From assembly GCF_904846705.1 (NCBI RefSeq), contig NZ_CAJHBS010000010.1, positions 41,073-105,072 on the forward strand: a DNA stretch of 64,000 nucleotides, in the 5' to 3' direction. The DNA comes from Psychrobacter sp. Pi2-52 (GTDB lineage: Bacteria > Pseudomonadota > Gammaproteobacteria > Pseudomonadales > Moraxellaceae). The first letter of the stretch is position 1. The number at the start of each line of letters is the position of its first letter. The position numbers were made by a program, and so were the translations under genes. This document shows positions 18,029 to 26,013 of this stretch, one piece after another. The notes beneath the pieces were generated by a model that saw only the letters and a program-made list of their open reading frames with translations, did no database searches and was not told the DNA's origin.

Positions 18029-19792
18029 TTACTTGAGCATAGCAATGGCATCTTTGCTGGCGCGCTGTCGCTCTTCGGCATTTAGCTCAATGAGACGGCC
18101 TTCTTTCATCAGTAATAATCGATCAGCATGCTCAAAATAACCGTCATCATGACTGATGATAAACAGTGTCTTACCCATGGCTTTTAGCTCAGGGATGAGC
18201 GTCTGATAGAACACGCGGCGAAAAGCAGGGTCTTGGTCGGCTGCCCACTCATCGAGCAGTAATATGTCCTTTTGTTCGGCGACGGCGATCAGCATAGCCA
18301 AGCGTTTTCTCTGACCTTGCGACAGCTTATCTGTAGAGAGTTTATGGTCAGACACACTTACTTTTTCTTGTAGATTGAGCTTATGCAGCCAGTCAGACAC
18401 TAGAGCCGCATCAGGCTCATTGCCTTGAACTCCAATCAGCTGTTTAAATAAATGCTGGTCGCTAAAAATCGCAGAAAATAGCTGTTTAAAATCGGCATTG
18501 TTCTCTGAATTAACGCTCTGTCCATCGACTTGTACCGTCCCTGTAGTGGGGGTAAAGATACCAGTAATGATTTTGGCAAGAGTCGATTTGCCGCTACCAT
18601 TCGCACCGATTAAGAAAACCACGTCACCTCGTTGCAAGGTTAAATTGACGGACTTTAAGATGTTATTGGTAGGGTTTTGATTGTTATCACTGTTGTCGCT
18701 ATTTTGAGCATTATCATTAACCCCTGTGTCTGGTGCATGACTACTACTACCTACATAGCGATAATCGATATTATTTAGAGTTATGGACTGCCAGTCTTGT
18801 GCAACAGTATCTGTCGCAAAGCTTGGCTGATGCTCGGCCAATTCTAAAGACTGTATCTTTTCTAGTGCAACTTGAGCAGTCTGCAATGTTGGGTACGCAC
18901 CCACCGCATGTAGGAGCGGCGACTGCATAAACAAAATCGTCAAAGAAAAAGTAGTAGCAACCCCCATCGGAATATCGAGATAATTGGCCACTGCAAACAC
19001 GATACCAATCGATGCGAACATCATAATATTGGACCAGTTCACCGCTGATAAATGAAAAGTATCAGACTTAGTCACGGTCTTCTCGTACGATTTGGCATGA
19101 GCCAAAAAATCATCTGTATATAGTTTTTCTGCTCGATGTTGATTAAGAGCAAGCTCTTTACGACCTTCTATTATCGATTGATAATCCTGATATAACGCAT
19201 CATTAATCTCTCTCAATTCGGTCAAATGGGTATAGACATGCTTGACCAAAATGGTACTTATCCAAATCGTCATCACAATCCAAAACATGACAATAAACAA
19301 TAATGGCAACGACAACCAGCCCAGATATAGCCCAACGCCAACAGATAAAATAATGCCTTGTACCAGCTCTGGCATACGGACAAAAGCAACGGTAATCGAT
19401 TGAATATCTGAGGATAAGCTGGCAAGTAAGCGTGCACTACCCAAATGGTCTATCTGAGGAACGGTAGTATCGATGATTTGTTTGACCAATTTGGTTCTAA
19501 GCTCATAGACAAATCGATGCCCCAATCGCGTTAAGGCATATTGCGATAAAAATGTCGTCACTAGCAGTAATAGTACCAGCAGGGAAAACTGCGCCAAGCT
19601 GAGCCAAGATAAGGTATCGAATACTGGCTGACTAATAAAGGTATGATTGATATAGGCAATAATACCCACACTGACAGCGGCATTGCTCAGATTTAGCAGA
19701 ATGACTTTGAGAAAAGGCAGACGATAATTCGCCCAAATCATATGATATAAAGAAGCGGTCGTATGAGAGGACGCTGTGGTATGAGAAGACAT
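18029..19792 (-). CDS. Fused permease/ATPase ABC protein, PvdE/SyrD-like peptide or siderophore exporter
   Basis: 587 residues. Residues 1-310 form a six-helix exporter membrane domain. A linker around 350-377 is rich in Asn/Asp/Ser. The ATPase domain has Walker A GANGSGKST at 396-404, signature LSQGQ at 490-494, and Walker B ILLLDEWAADQDP at 510-522. The DEWAADQDP wording is typical of the cyclic-peptide exporter family (PvdE, SyrD). It could move a siderophore or its precursor across the inner membrane. No siderophore synthetase is present here. Upstream on the same strand lies only a truncated receptor fragment, so its original promoter is probably gone. The ribosome site is weak. Confidence 0.88.
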   Translation of the reverse strand: MSSHTTASSHTTASLYHMIWANYRLPFLKVILLNLSNAAVSVGIIAYINHTFISQPVFDTLSWLSLAQFSLLVLLLLVTTFLSQYALTRLGHRFVYELRTKLVKQIIDTTVPQIDHLGSARLLASLSSDIQSITVAFVRMPELVQGIILSVGVGLYLGWLSLPLLFIVMFWIVMTIWISTILVKHVYTHLTELREINDALYQDYQSIIEGRKELALNQHRAEKLYTDDFLAHAKSYEKTVTKSDTFHLSAVNWSNIMMFASIGIVFAVANYLDIPMGVATTFSLTILFMQSPLLHAVGAYPTLQTAQVALEKIQSLELAEHQPSFATDTVAQDWQSITLNNIDYRYVGSSSHAPDTGVNDNAQNSDNSDNNQNPTNNILKSVNLTLQRGDVVFLIGANGSGKSTLAKIITGIFTPTTGTVQVDGQSVNSENNADFKQLFSAIFSDQHLFKQLIGVQGNEPDAALVSDWLHKLNLQEKVSVSDHKLSTDKLSQGQRKRLAMLIAVAEQKDILLLDEWAADQDPAFRRVFYQTLIPELKAMGKTLFIISHDDGYFEHADRLLLMKEGRLIELNAEERQRASKDAIAMLK

Positions 19793-19875
19793 AGTAACTC
19801 AGTAATAAAATAAATTTTTGATAGCAGAAAAGGGAGTAGGCCGCGCCTAATCCCTTTTATAAAACCTAATAAAGC

Positions 19876-20180
19876 TTAAAAGTCGAACGTTGCCGATACT
19901 TTTAAGGCCGTTGGTTCACCCGCATTTAGATAGCCATAGCCTGGTAATCCACCTACAGATTGCCAGTAGTCTTCACCTGTGATATTGGTCACCATACCTT
20001 TTAGAGTAACGTCTTGTCCTGCCAGTATAGTACGATAGCGAGCACCTAAATCTAGGGTAGTATAACCATCAACTTTTAAGGTGTTGGCAGCATCAGCATA
20101 ACGCGCACCTGTATGGATAATATCGCCCGTTAATGTTAATCCTTCGACGGCTGCTAGATCGTATTCTAGGTTAACGTTCT
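19876..20180 (-). pseudogene. C-terminal remnant of a TonB-dependent siderophore receptor
   Basis: About 100 residues match only the last barrel strands of a receptor: KNVNLEYDLAAVEGLTLTG, RYADAANTLKVDGYTTLDLG, GYLNAGEPTALKVSATFDF with terminal Phe. The open frame runs on to 20235, but the residues beyond about 20180 do not fit the family. Some 600 residues, including signal peptide and plug, are missing, so it cannot function. It precedes the ABC gene by 83 nt on the same strand, which suggests the two once formed an operon. The break abuts an SDR fragment reading the other way. Confidence 0.8.
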
Positions 20181-20181
20181 T

Positions 20182-20424
20182 GATACACCTATCGAGAACC
20201 ACGCGCTCGGCTGTGATGGCAGTATCGCAAAGCATCCACGCTCAATGATCGGTAATATGCGTAGTGCTGAGTGGATGGCCGAACAGATCGATCAAGGTTT
20301 GCAGCGGCGCAAACGTTGGATATTGCCGGACCCTATCTCACGCTTTGGCAGTTTACTGTGGCGTATTGCACCAGCTTTATACTTGCGTCAGGTGCGTAAA
20401 CGTTTTGGAAATGAGTTGCGGTAG
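20182..20424 (+). pseudogene. C-terminal remnant of a short-chain dehydrogenase/reductase
   Basis: Read on the plus strand this gives DTPIENHALGCDGS, then HPRSMIGNMRSAEWMAEQI, GLQRRKRW, and a tail ending FGNELR with TAG at 20422. The DTPIE step after the cofactor domain and the xxAEWMAEQIxxGLxRRK helix are typical of SDR C-termini. There is no start, no Rossmann glycine motif and no catalytic Tyr-x-x-x-Lys. The likely junction with the TonB-receptor fragment is between 20172 and 20185. It is too short for normal gene callers. The SDR assignment rests on pattern memory and is moderate. Confidence 0.6.
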
Positions 20425-20481
20425 ACTACGTTAAGTGAGAACCTAGAAGAGAGGCTAGCGGTTCATGCAAATTACCGATAG

Positions 20482-20616
20482 TGCTATGCTAAAAATACTA
20501 TGCTAAAGAGCGCTATATTTGAAGGTGCTTTATTAGAAAATTCACATTTAAAAGTCTCTATGTTGAAAGACTCTGTATTAGAAGGTGCTTTATTAGAAAA
20601 TACTATGCTAGAAACA
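20482..20616 (+). repeat. Nine degenerate 15-bp tandem units with pentapeptide-repeat periodicity
   Basis: The segment divides into nine units of 15 bp; GCTTTATTAGAAAAT occurs exactly at 20527 and 20587, and a 20-bp block containing it recurs 60 bp apart. An ATG at 20500 opens a 41-codon frame to TAG at 20623 that reads in fives: AIFEG, ALLEN, SHLKV, SMLKD, SVLEG, ALLEN, TMLET. A small residue two before a central Leu/Phe is the hallmark of pentapeptide repeats. No ribosome site is evident. It is either a tiny pentapeptide protein, the tail of a decayed one, or a repeat whose period happens to be 15. Confidence 0.7.
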
Positions 20617-20636
20617 ATAATCTAGCATAGTATTTT
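20597..20636. terminator. Strong 16-bp hairpin after the BASS transporter
   Basis: AAAATACTATGCTAGA (20597-20612) and TCTAGCATAGTATTTT (20621-20636) are perfect inverted repeats with an 8-nt loop. The plus-strand right arm ends in TTTT and so does the minus-strand copy. It lies about 80 nt beyond the BASS stop and overlaps the last 15-bp repeat unit. The T run is short, so termination is likely but not certain. Confidence 0.55.
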
Positions 20637-20718
20637 AACTCATAGCGTTTTAGCTTTACTAACTAGTTCAATATCACCTAGTTCAGTATTACCTTACTGA
20701 GCATTACCTTTCTCGGTA

Positions 20719-21735
20719 CTAATGATTTCTGATTGGTCTACCAAGCTCCATGGTCTCTTCAGTCTCGATGACGGTAGGATTTTTCGCTTCTTGACGCTTA
20801 TCCCACCAAGCGAAGATATTGGCCAATATAGAGCCAGAAACAGAGTGCCAAATACAAGCGACGGCGGCAGCGATGGCGGACTCTGCATTGCCAGGGAAAA
20901 ACTTAGTGCTTAAACCCGTGGCTAGACCTGCATTTTGTACGCCAACCTCGATAGATATGGTGCGTTTTTTGGGTTTGCTCATACCAAATAAGGCCCCTGA
21001 GTAGTAGCCCAATATATAGCCGACGATATTGTGTACCGCGATGGCCAAGATAACGACTAGCCCTGACTGCAAGAACTGATCGCCAAATACAGCGGCAACG
21101 CCACCGACGATAGCAGCAAAAGCTAATACAGCCACGCCTGGCATCACCGCACGTACGTCATTAAACCAGTGTTTGTTTTGAAATAGTATGTTTAACATAG
21201 AGCCAATAGCGACTGGCAACAACGTCACTAATAGCATAAAGCGGAACATACCCCAGCCATCCATTTCTACAGATTGACCAACCAAATAATTGAGCCAAAG
21301 TGGCGTCACTAACGGTGCAATGATGGTTGATACGGTGGTCATACCTACCGAAAACGCCACATCACCTTTGGCAAGGTAGCTCATAATGTTTGAAGACACA
21401 CCACCAGGACAAGTACCAACCAATACTAGACCCAGTGTCAACCCAGGCGATAAGTCAAACAATCTGGCCACGCTAATCGCTAAAATCGGCATAATGGTAT
21501 ATTGGATAATTGAACCGATAAAAATATCAAGCGGGCGCTGGGCCAACATTTTATAGTCCTCTTTACCTAGTGTCATACCCATTGCGAGCATAATGACACC
21601 CAGAACGATGACTTGGGCATCACCTGTCACCCAAGAAAAAGTCGCAGGCTCTATAAATGTCACTGCGGCCGCTAAAATAATAACCAATGCCGTAAATCGA
21701 CTCAACTGCTGACTTATCACCCTCAAAAACTGCAT
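20719..21735 (-). CDS. Bile acid:sodium symporter (BASS) family transporter
   Basis: 338 residues, AAGGA 8 nt before the ATG, and about nine or ten membrane segments. Family motifs are VLGVIMLAMGMTLGKEDYK near residue 45, VGTCPGGVSSNIMSYLAKGD near 105-125 (the sodium-site crossover) and EVGVQNAGLA near 265, the second crossover. Bacterial members couple Na+ to uptake of organic anions such as pantoate, pyruvate or small carboxylates; the substrate here is unknown. It is preceded by a 175-bp divergent region shared with the PAP2/phosphatase gene. Confidence 0.88.
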   Translation of the reverse strand: MQFLRVISQQLSRFTALVIILAAAVTFIEPATFSWVTGDAQVIVLGVIMLAMGMTLGKEDYKMLAQRPLDIFIGSIIQYTIMPILAISVARLFDLSPGLTLGLVLVGTCPGGVSSNIMSYLAKGDVAFSVGMTTVSTIIAPLVTPLWLNYLVGQSVEMDGWGMFRFMLLVTLLPVAIGSMLNILFQNKHWFNDVRAVMPGVAVLAFAAIVGGVAAVFGDQFLQSGLVVILAIAVHNIVGYILGYYSGALFGMSKPKKRTISIEVGVQNAGLATGLSTKFFPGNAESAIAAAVACIWHSVSGSILANIFAWWDKRQEAKNPTVIETEETMELGRPIRNH

Positions 21736-21910
21736 TTCTCAAATCCTTCTAAGTCTGGAAAATAGTCAAGTATAAGTTCAAAACCACTGTATTTCCAATG
21801 GGTTTAGGCTGTTTTTAGCCAACAATAAGTTGCTATTATGACAACTTTAACTATGATTATATTGCCAAAGTTTTTTGAAATGTTTATTCAATAGTCAAAT
21901 GAGGTACTAG

Positions 21911-23524
21911 GTGTTGCAAACTCCATCAAATTTAACTAGATTCAAACACCTAGGTCTTGCGTTAGCGATATTTTATCTGCTCTACAACTTAACGACTTTT
22001 TATAGTGTCTCCCTGTATAAACTTTATCCATCGAAAGTTCATAACCTAGCCACGCCATTTGATAGCATGATTCCTTTCATTCCAGCTATGATTGTTCCTT
22101 ATAGCTGGTCATTGATTTTATTTGTGGCTAGTTTTTTCTTAGTGCGGACGTCTACACAATTATCTTTATTGAGCTATCGCTTGATTCTGACGACCATCTT
22201 TGCCTGTTTAATTTTCTATCTCTATCCCGCTCGTTTCTCATTCAATCGATCGATACCTGATGATTGGACGCAGTTTGGTTATCAGTTTTTGCAGTTGGTG
22301 GACAAGCCATTTAATCAGTTGCCATCATTGCATGTCAGCTATGCCATGTTGCTTGGCGTATCATTATGGGATGTTGTAGCGTCTAAAAAGAGATTGATTT
22401 CAGCGGCTTATCGATTGTTGCTGACTGGCATATGTACATTGATTGCCCTGTCGACAGTGTTGACGTATCAACATCATTTGCTAGATATGTTCGGCGGGGT
22501 AGTATTGGCAGTGTTGGTGCTGATACTCTCAAATCGAATCCGAAATGCATTGGTAATCAAGCATCTGACACTGGGGGTAATAGGGTTTTTGTTGATAGCG
22601 ATAGCAGGGTTTTACTTTGCTAATATGAGTATGATAGCGTCTGAAGTTGTAGAAGATTTAGCCATTATGATTGCTTCATATTGGTTAATCAGCTTTACGA
22701 TGTTGGCTGGTGTCTATCAACAGGTCAAGCCAATACGAGATATACGCTGGTTTCAAAAATCCAGTAGCGGTCGACTGACCTTACATACTTGGATTAAGTT
22801 TGCACCAATCATTATTATTTACAATGGCATGTCGTTGTTTGGACAGTGGTATTTCAAAATTTTCTCCAAAAGTCAAAAGTATTCACTCACGCCATATGCT
22901 ATTAATGACAAGGTCAATGTTGTTGCTTCACCTCGATTGATGCAGACGGATCTAAGTAGTCATTTAACGTATTGGTTGTTTGGTTCTAGTTTATTAGAGT
23001 TGCGAAGTTCGTTAGAAAGCAATCGGCCTGCAGTTTGCCATCAGATTATCGTTGTTGATTTAGCCGCTGAGATATCTAGCCATGCCCATAATCTTGAAAT
23101 AGCCGCTAACGGCATTATGAATACGACAGTTCATTATTTGTATTTGCCTTTGTTGGATTTGCAGCCATTAAATGATGTATTGCTCCAATACTATATTGAT
23201 CTATTTCAACAAATTGAAGCGTTGATACAATCGGTAGAGACACAAGCGATAACCGCTAATAATGAGAGTTGGGTAGAGGGTAATCAGGTAGAAGATAGTC
23301 AGGTAAAGGGTGGCCTCATCACACTTATCAATTTCCATTGCGTGATGGGTCTGTCGCGTAGCATCGGTGTACAGGTTCTATATTTATTATATTGTGGTAC
23401 GCTAACTGTCTATAACTATCAATCGTGGATTGAGCAGCATTATCCGCACGCGCACCTGAAAGATACTTATCTACCACAGTCATTAGTAGAAACTATGGCC
23501 AATTATAAGTCTGTCACCTATTAA
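21911..23524 (+). CDS. PAP2-type lipid phosphatase fused to a dual-specificity phosphatase domain (YnbD-like)
   Basis: 537 residues from a GTG at 21911 with GAGG upstream. The N-terminal half has about seven membrane segments and PAP2 motifs LPSLHVSY (His141) and YQHHLLDMFGG (His188/189, Asp192). Residues 310-520 are soluble, with RLMQTDLSSHLTYW and the cysteine-phosphatase loop HCVMGLSRS, where Cys477 and Arg483 form an intact CX5R. The order resembles E. coli YnbD. It may process a lipid-linked phosphate or glycerophospholipid at the inner membrane. A low-complexity Gln/Val/Asp stretch lies near residues 450-465. It is divergent from the BASS gene; the GST gene follows after 104 nt. Confidence 0.78.
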   Translation: MLQTPSNLTRFKHLGLALAIFYLLYNLTTFYSVSLYKLYPSKVHNLATPFDSMIPFIPAMIVPYSWSLILFVASFFLVRTSTQLSLLSYRLILTTIFACLIFYLYPARFSFNRSIPDDWTQFGYQFLQLVDKPFNQLPSLHVSYAMLLGVSLWDVVASKKRLISAAYRLLLTGICTLIALSTVLTYQHHLLDMFGGVVLAVLVLILSNRIRNALVIKHLTLGVIGFLLIAIAGFYFANMSMIASEVVEDLAIMIASYWLISFTMLAGVYQQVKPIRDIRWFQKSSSGRLTLHTWIKFAPIIIIYNGMSLFGQWYFKIFSKSQKYSLTPYAINDKVNVVASPRLMQTDLSSHLTYWLFGSSLLELRSSLESNRPAVCHQIIVVDLAAEISSHAHNLEIAANGIMNTTVHYLYLPLLDLQPLNDVLLQYYIDLFQQIEALIQSVETQAITANNESWVEGNQVEDSQVKGGLITLINFHCVMGLSRSIGVQVLYLLYCGTLTVYNYQSWIEQHYPHAHLKDTYLPQSLVETMANYKSVTY

Positions 23525-23628
23525 ACAGCGCCTTAATAACTATTAATTTCAGTAGGTTTCCGTCTGCTAATTCTTCTTTGTTTGCTTTTTACCTATTGCT
23601 TAATTCCTATTCAACTATGGAGGAATCT

Positions 23629-24276
23629 ATGAACACCTCGTTGCCTCGCTTGTACTCTTTTCGTCGCTGTCCTTATGCTATGCGCGCTCGTCTCGGTCTA
23701 ATGTTCGCCGAGTTACCACTAGAGCTACGAGAAATAACGTTAAAGAATAAGCCAGATCAGATGCTAGCGATTAGTCCAAAAGGCACGGTTCCTGTGTTAC
23801 AGTTAGCGGATGGGACCGTCATTGAAGAGAGTGCAGAGATCATGATGTGGGCGCTTGAGCAAAACGATCCTCAAGGACTGCTAGATGAAAAGATTTCATC
23901 CCAAGCTAATGCACTGATAGCACAAAACGACAATGAGTTTAAGCAGTGGCTCGATCGCTACAAATATGCCGATCGTCACCCTGAGATGACTCAAATAGAA
24001 TATCGACAAAAAGGTGAAATTTTTCTGCAGTATTTAGAAGCGTTATTGACTAAGAATACCTATCTACTAGACAATAGCGTGACCGTTGCTGACATCGGTA
24101 TCATGCCGTTTGTTCGTCAATTTGCACATGTTGATCGTGAGGTGTTTTATGGTTTGCCATACCCTAAATTGCAGCAGTGGTTACAAGATTGGCTTGCGCA
24201 TCCGTTATTTTTGCAAGTTATGACTAAGTTTGAACCATGGCAAGAAGGCGATGAGGTGGTGATTTTTCCTTGTTAA
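23629..24276 (+). CDS. Glutathione S-transferase family protein
   Basis: 215 residues from the ATG at 23629 with GGAGG 5 nt upstream; the longer reading from 23578 is rejected. The thioredoxin-like N-domain has RRCPYAMRAR with Cys14 in the catalytic position, KGTVPVLQL with the cis-proline at the glutathione site, and VIEESAEIMMWAL. The C-domain is all-helical with VTVADIGIMPFVRQFA. A cysteine in the C-P-Y motif suggests an omega/GrxB-like thiol-transferase rather than a conjugating enzyme. The substrate is unknown. Confidence 0.85.
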   Translation: MNTSLPRLYSFRRCPYAMRARLGLMFAELPLELREITLKNKPDQMLAISPKGTVPVLQLADGTVIEESAEIMMWALEQNDPQGLLDEKISSQANALIAQNDNEFKQWLDRYKYADRHPEMTQIEYRQKGEIFLQYLEALLTKNTYLLDNSVTVADIGIMPFVRQFAHVDREVFYGLPYPKLQQWLQDWLAHPLFLQVMTKFEPWQEGDEVVIFPC

Positions 24277-24310
24277 TATATGGTATTTGAAGTTATTTAT
24301 ATGATCACAT

Positions 24311-24352
24311 GAGTGGTGAGTGGTGAGTGGTGAGTGGTGAGTGGTGAGTGGT
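24311..24352. repeat. Six tandem copies of a 7-bp unit (GAGTGGT)
   Basis: GAGTGGT is repeated six times without error from 24311 to 24352. It lies between the GST stop at 24276 and the IS3-family end at 24402, outside any gene. Slipped-strand expansion is the usual origin; the count may vary between strains. Confidence 0.9.
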
Positions 24353-24401
24353 AGGTAAAGTATAGATTTGAAAGAACGTAGGAGAATACACATTGTATAC
24401 T

Positions 24402-25238
24402 TGTAGTGGTCAAATATTTTTAGACAGTACTTAAGAGGTTTTTGTTGAAATAAAGTCTCTTTTTCTCGCTCGGTGTTAAATACTCATTAAAGCTGTGTGG
24501 TCTTACACTTTGATAATAGCCCCAAATATAATCATTTACTGCCTGCCGAGCCTCATCAATATTGTCATAGCCGTTTTTTGGCATCCACTCTGTCTTAAAG
24601 CTTCTAAAGAACCTCTCTGTAGGTGCATTGTCCCAACAGTTGCCTCGTCGGCTCATACTATGCGACATACCATTGCACTTGGCTACGCATTTAGCATACT
24701 CTTCACTGGTATAATGACTGCCTTGATCTGAATGAAACAGCACGCCTTTAGGCTCAAGTCTTATGTGATATGCCATTTTTAGTGCAGATGTGGTCAGCTG
24801 GGTATTCGGGCTATCTGACAAGGCAAAACCAACAATACGTCGAGCATATAAATCCATAACGATGGCTAAATAACACCATCCGGCTTTGATACGAATATAA
24901 GTAACATCACCTGTCCACACTTGGTTTGGTGCAGTGGGCGCAAACTGACGGTCTAGTATGTTTCCATAAGCTTTATGGAATTCTTCACAACGCCTGTACT
25001 TATGTGATTTTATCTGTCGACTAATCAACCCCATTTGTGCCATCAGTTTAACTGCTCTGTAGCGTGTGAGTTTAATGTCATGTTGATGCGTGACGATAGC
25101 AGATACCGTCCTTGCACCAGCCGAGCCATTTGACTGCTCAAATACTTCTCTGATTAAGGCTTTGAGCCTTATAAGTTCAATGTCTATAGACCTAGATTTA
25201 GTACTGTTGTAATAGCTGCTTCTAACAACCCCAATGCG
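24402..25238 (-). mobile_element. Truncated IS3-family insertion sequence
   Basis: The left boundary is probably TGTAGTGGTCAAAT at 24402, followed within 20 bp by the transposase stop. The orfB reading frame is open to about 25238, where it runs directly into a foreign coding sequence (an Old Yellow Enzyme start on the same strand). No orfA and no second terminal repeat are present at that side, so the element has lost its upstream third, probably through a deletion that also removed the rest of the enzyme gene. The element is not expected to move by itself. Confidence 0.8.
24420..25238 (-). pseudogene. IS3-family transposase OrfB, lacking OrfA and a start
   Basis: The intact part from the ATG at 25043 is 207 residues; matching sequence continues upstream in frame for 64 residues (VVRSSYYNSTKSRS, ALIREVFEQ, HQHDIKLTRYRAVKLM) with no start codon. 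The catalytic triad is complete: Asp46 in TGDVTYI, Asp106 in HSDQGSHYTS and Glu143 in NAPTERFF, counted from 25043, followed by the VRPHSFNEYLTPSE tail. OrfB normally joins OrfA by programmed frameshifting; OrfA is missing, so no active transposase is expected. Confidence 0.88.
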
Positions 25239-25326
25239 TCATAGGAGCAACTACCAAACGGTTTTTGATGACGATGCCATTATTAAGGGTAAAAGGTTGA
25301 AATAAAGGGTGGTATTTTGATTTCAT
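25222..25326 (-). pseudogene. 5' fragment of an Old Yellow Enzyme family gene
   Basis: An ATG at 25326 with AGGAG 9 nt upstream opens MKSKYHPLFQPF, then LNNGIVIKNRLVVAPMTHWG, the N-terminus of NADH:flavin oxidoreductases, and then hits a stop at 25222 after entering IS sequence at about 25225-25238. Only some 33 of about 370 residues remain. It follows the azoreductase gene on the same strand after 61 nt, so it was probably the third gene of an FMN-enzyme operon. It is distinct from the intact OYE gene at 28779. Confidence 0.75.
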
Positions 25327-25387
25327 AAGAAAATTCTCCTAACAGTATATTGGGTAACTTGAGCTTATGTATCAGCTATCTTAAAAT

Positions 25388-25996
25388 TTAATTAACTTGC
25401 CATTGGTTAAAATCTTCTAGCGTGGCTTGTAAAATTGCCTCTTTATCACAAATGGCTGTGCCTTCTGCTCGAATCAAGGTGCGTTTTTTAAAGCCCATTT
25501 TTGCAAACATCATATCCAAATAACGGTAAGCAAATTCCATTTGTTGGCATTCTTTATCCAATGAGAACATCGACCCACTAATTTGTAGAAACAACACGGC
25601 TCTATTATCGGTCAATAAGGGTTCAATTTTACCTGCCTCGCTGTACTGGAAAGTCTCTCGTGGCACCAACACCATATCCATATAATCTTTGAGTCGAGCA
25701 GGGATATTGTAGTTATACATCGGATAGATAATAACGATTTTTTGATGCGCTTTAAACTGCTGTAACATCGATTGCCGAGTGTCGGCGATAGCTTGCTCCG
25801 CCACACTCAAAGCCTCCCCTGCTTTTTGTTTATAAATGACCGTTAGGGTTGCCTCATCCAAGGTAGGTAAATCCATGTCATTTAATGGCAAATAGGTTGT
25901 GCTTTCAGCAAATTGCTGTTTGATTTGTTGTAGTAACTGAGCCGAAAATGACTCAGTATGGGCATTGATTGTGGTATCAATGACAAGCGTTTTCAT
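25388..25996 (-). CDS. azoR: FMN-dependent NADH-azoreductase
   Basis: 202 residues from the ATG at 25996 (MKTLVIDTTINAHTES). The flavodoxin-like fold shows the N-terminal phosphate loop near residues 8-16, a central IVIIYPMYNYNIPARLKDYMD segment split by the FMN contact MYN, VPRETFQYSEAGK, and a C-terminal YLDMMFAKMGF. AzoR proteins reduce quinones and azo dyes with NADH. It follows the LLM oxidoreductase by 17 nt, so the two are cotranscribed, and it preceded the now truncated OYE gene. The ribosome site is a weak GGGG. Confidence 0.85.
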   Translation of the reverse strand: MKTLVIDTTINAHTESFSAQLLQQIKQQFAESTTYLPLNDMDLPTLDEATLTVIYKQKAGEALSVAEQAIADTRQSMLQQFKAHQKIVIIYPMYNYNIPARLKDYMDMVLVPRETFQYSEAGKIEPLLTDNRAVLFLQISGSMFSLDKECQQMEFAYRYLDMMFAKMGFKKRTLIRAEGTAICDKEAILQATLEDFNQWQVN

Positions 25997-26013
25997 GGTT
26001 TTATACCCCATTT

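Noticed and set aside
24311..24352. Short tandem array considered as a CRISPR or attachment site
   Set aside because: Seven-base units without spacers; no cas genes, tRNA or integrase nearby.
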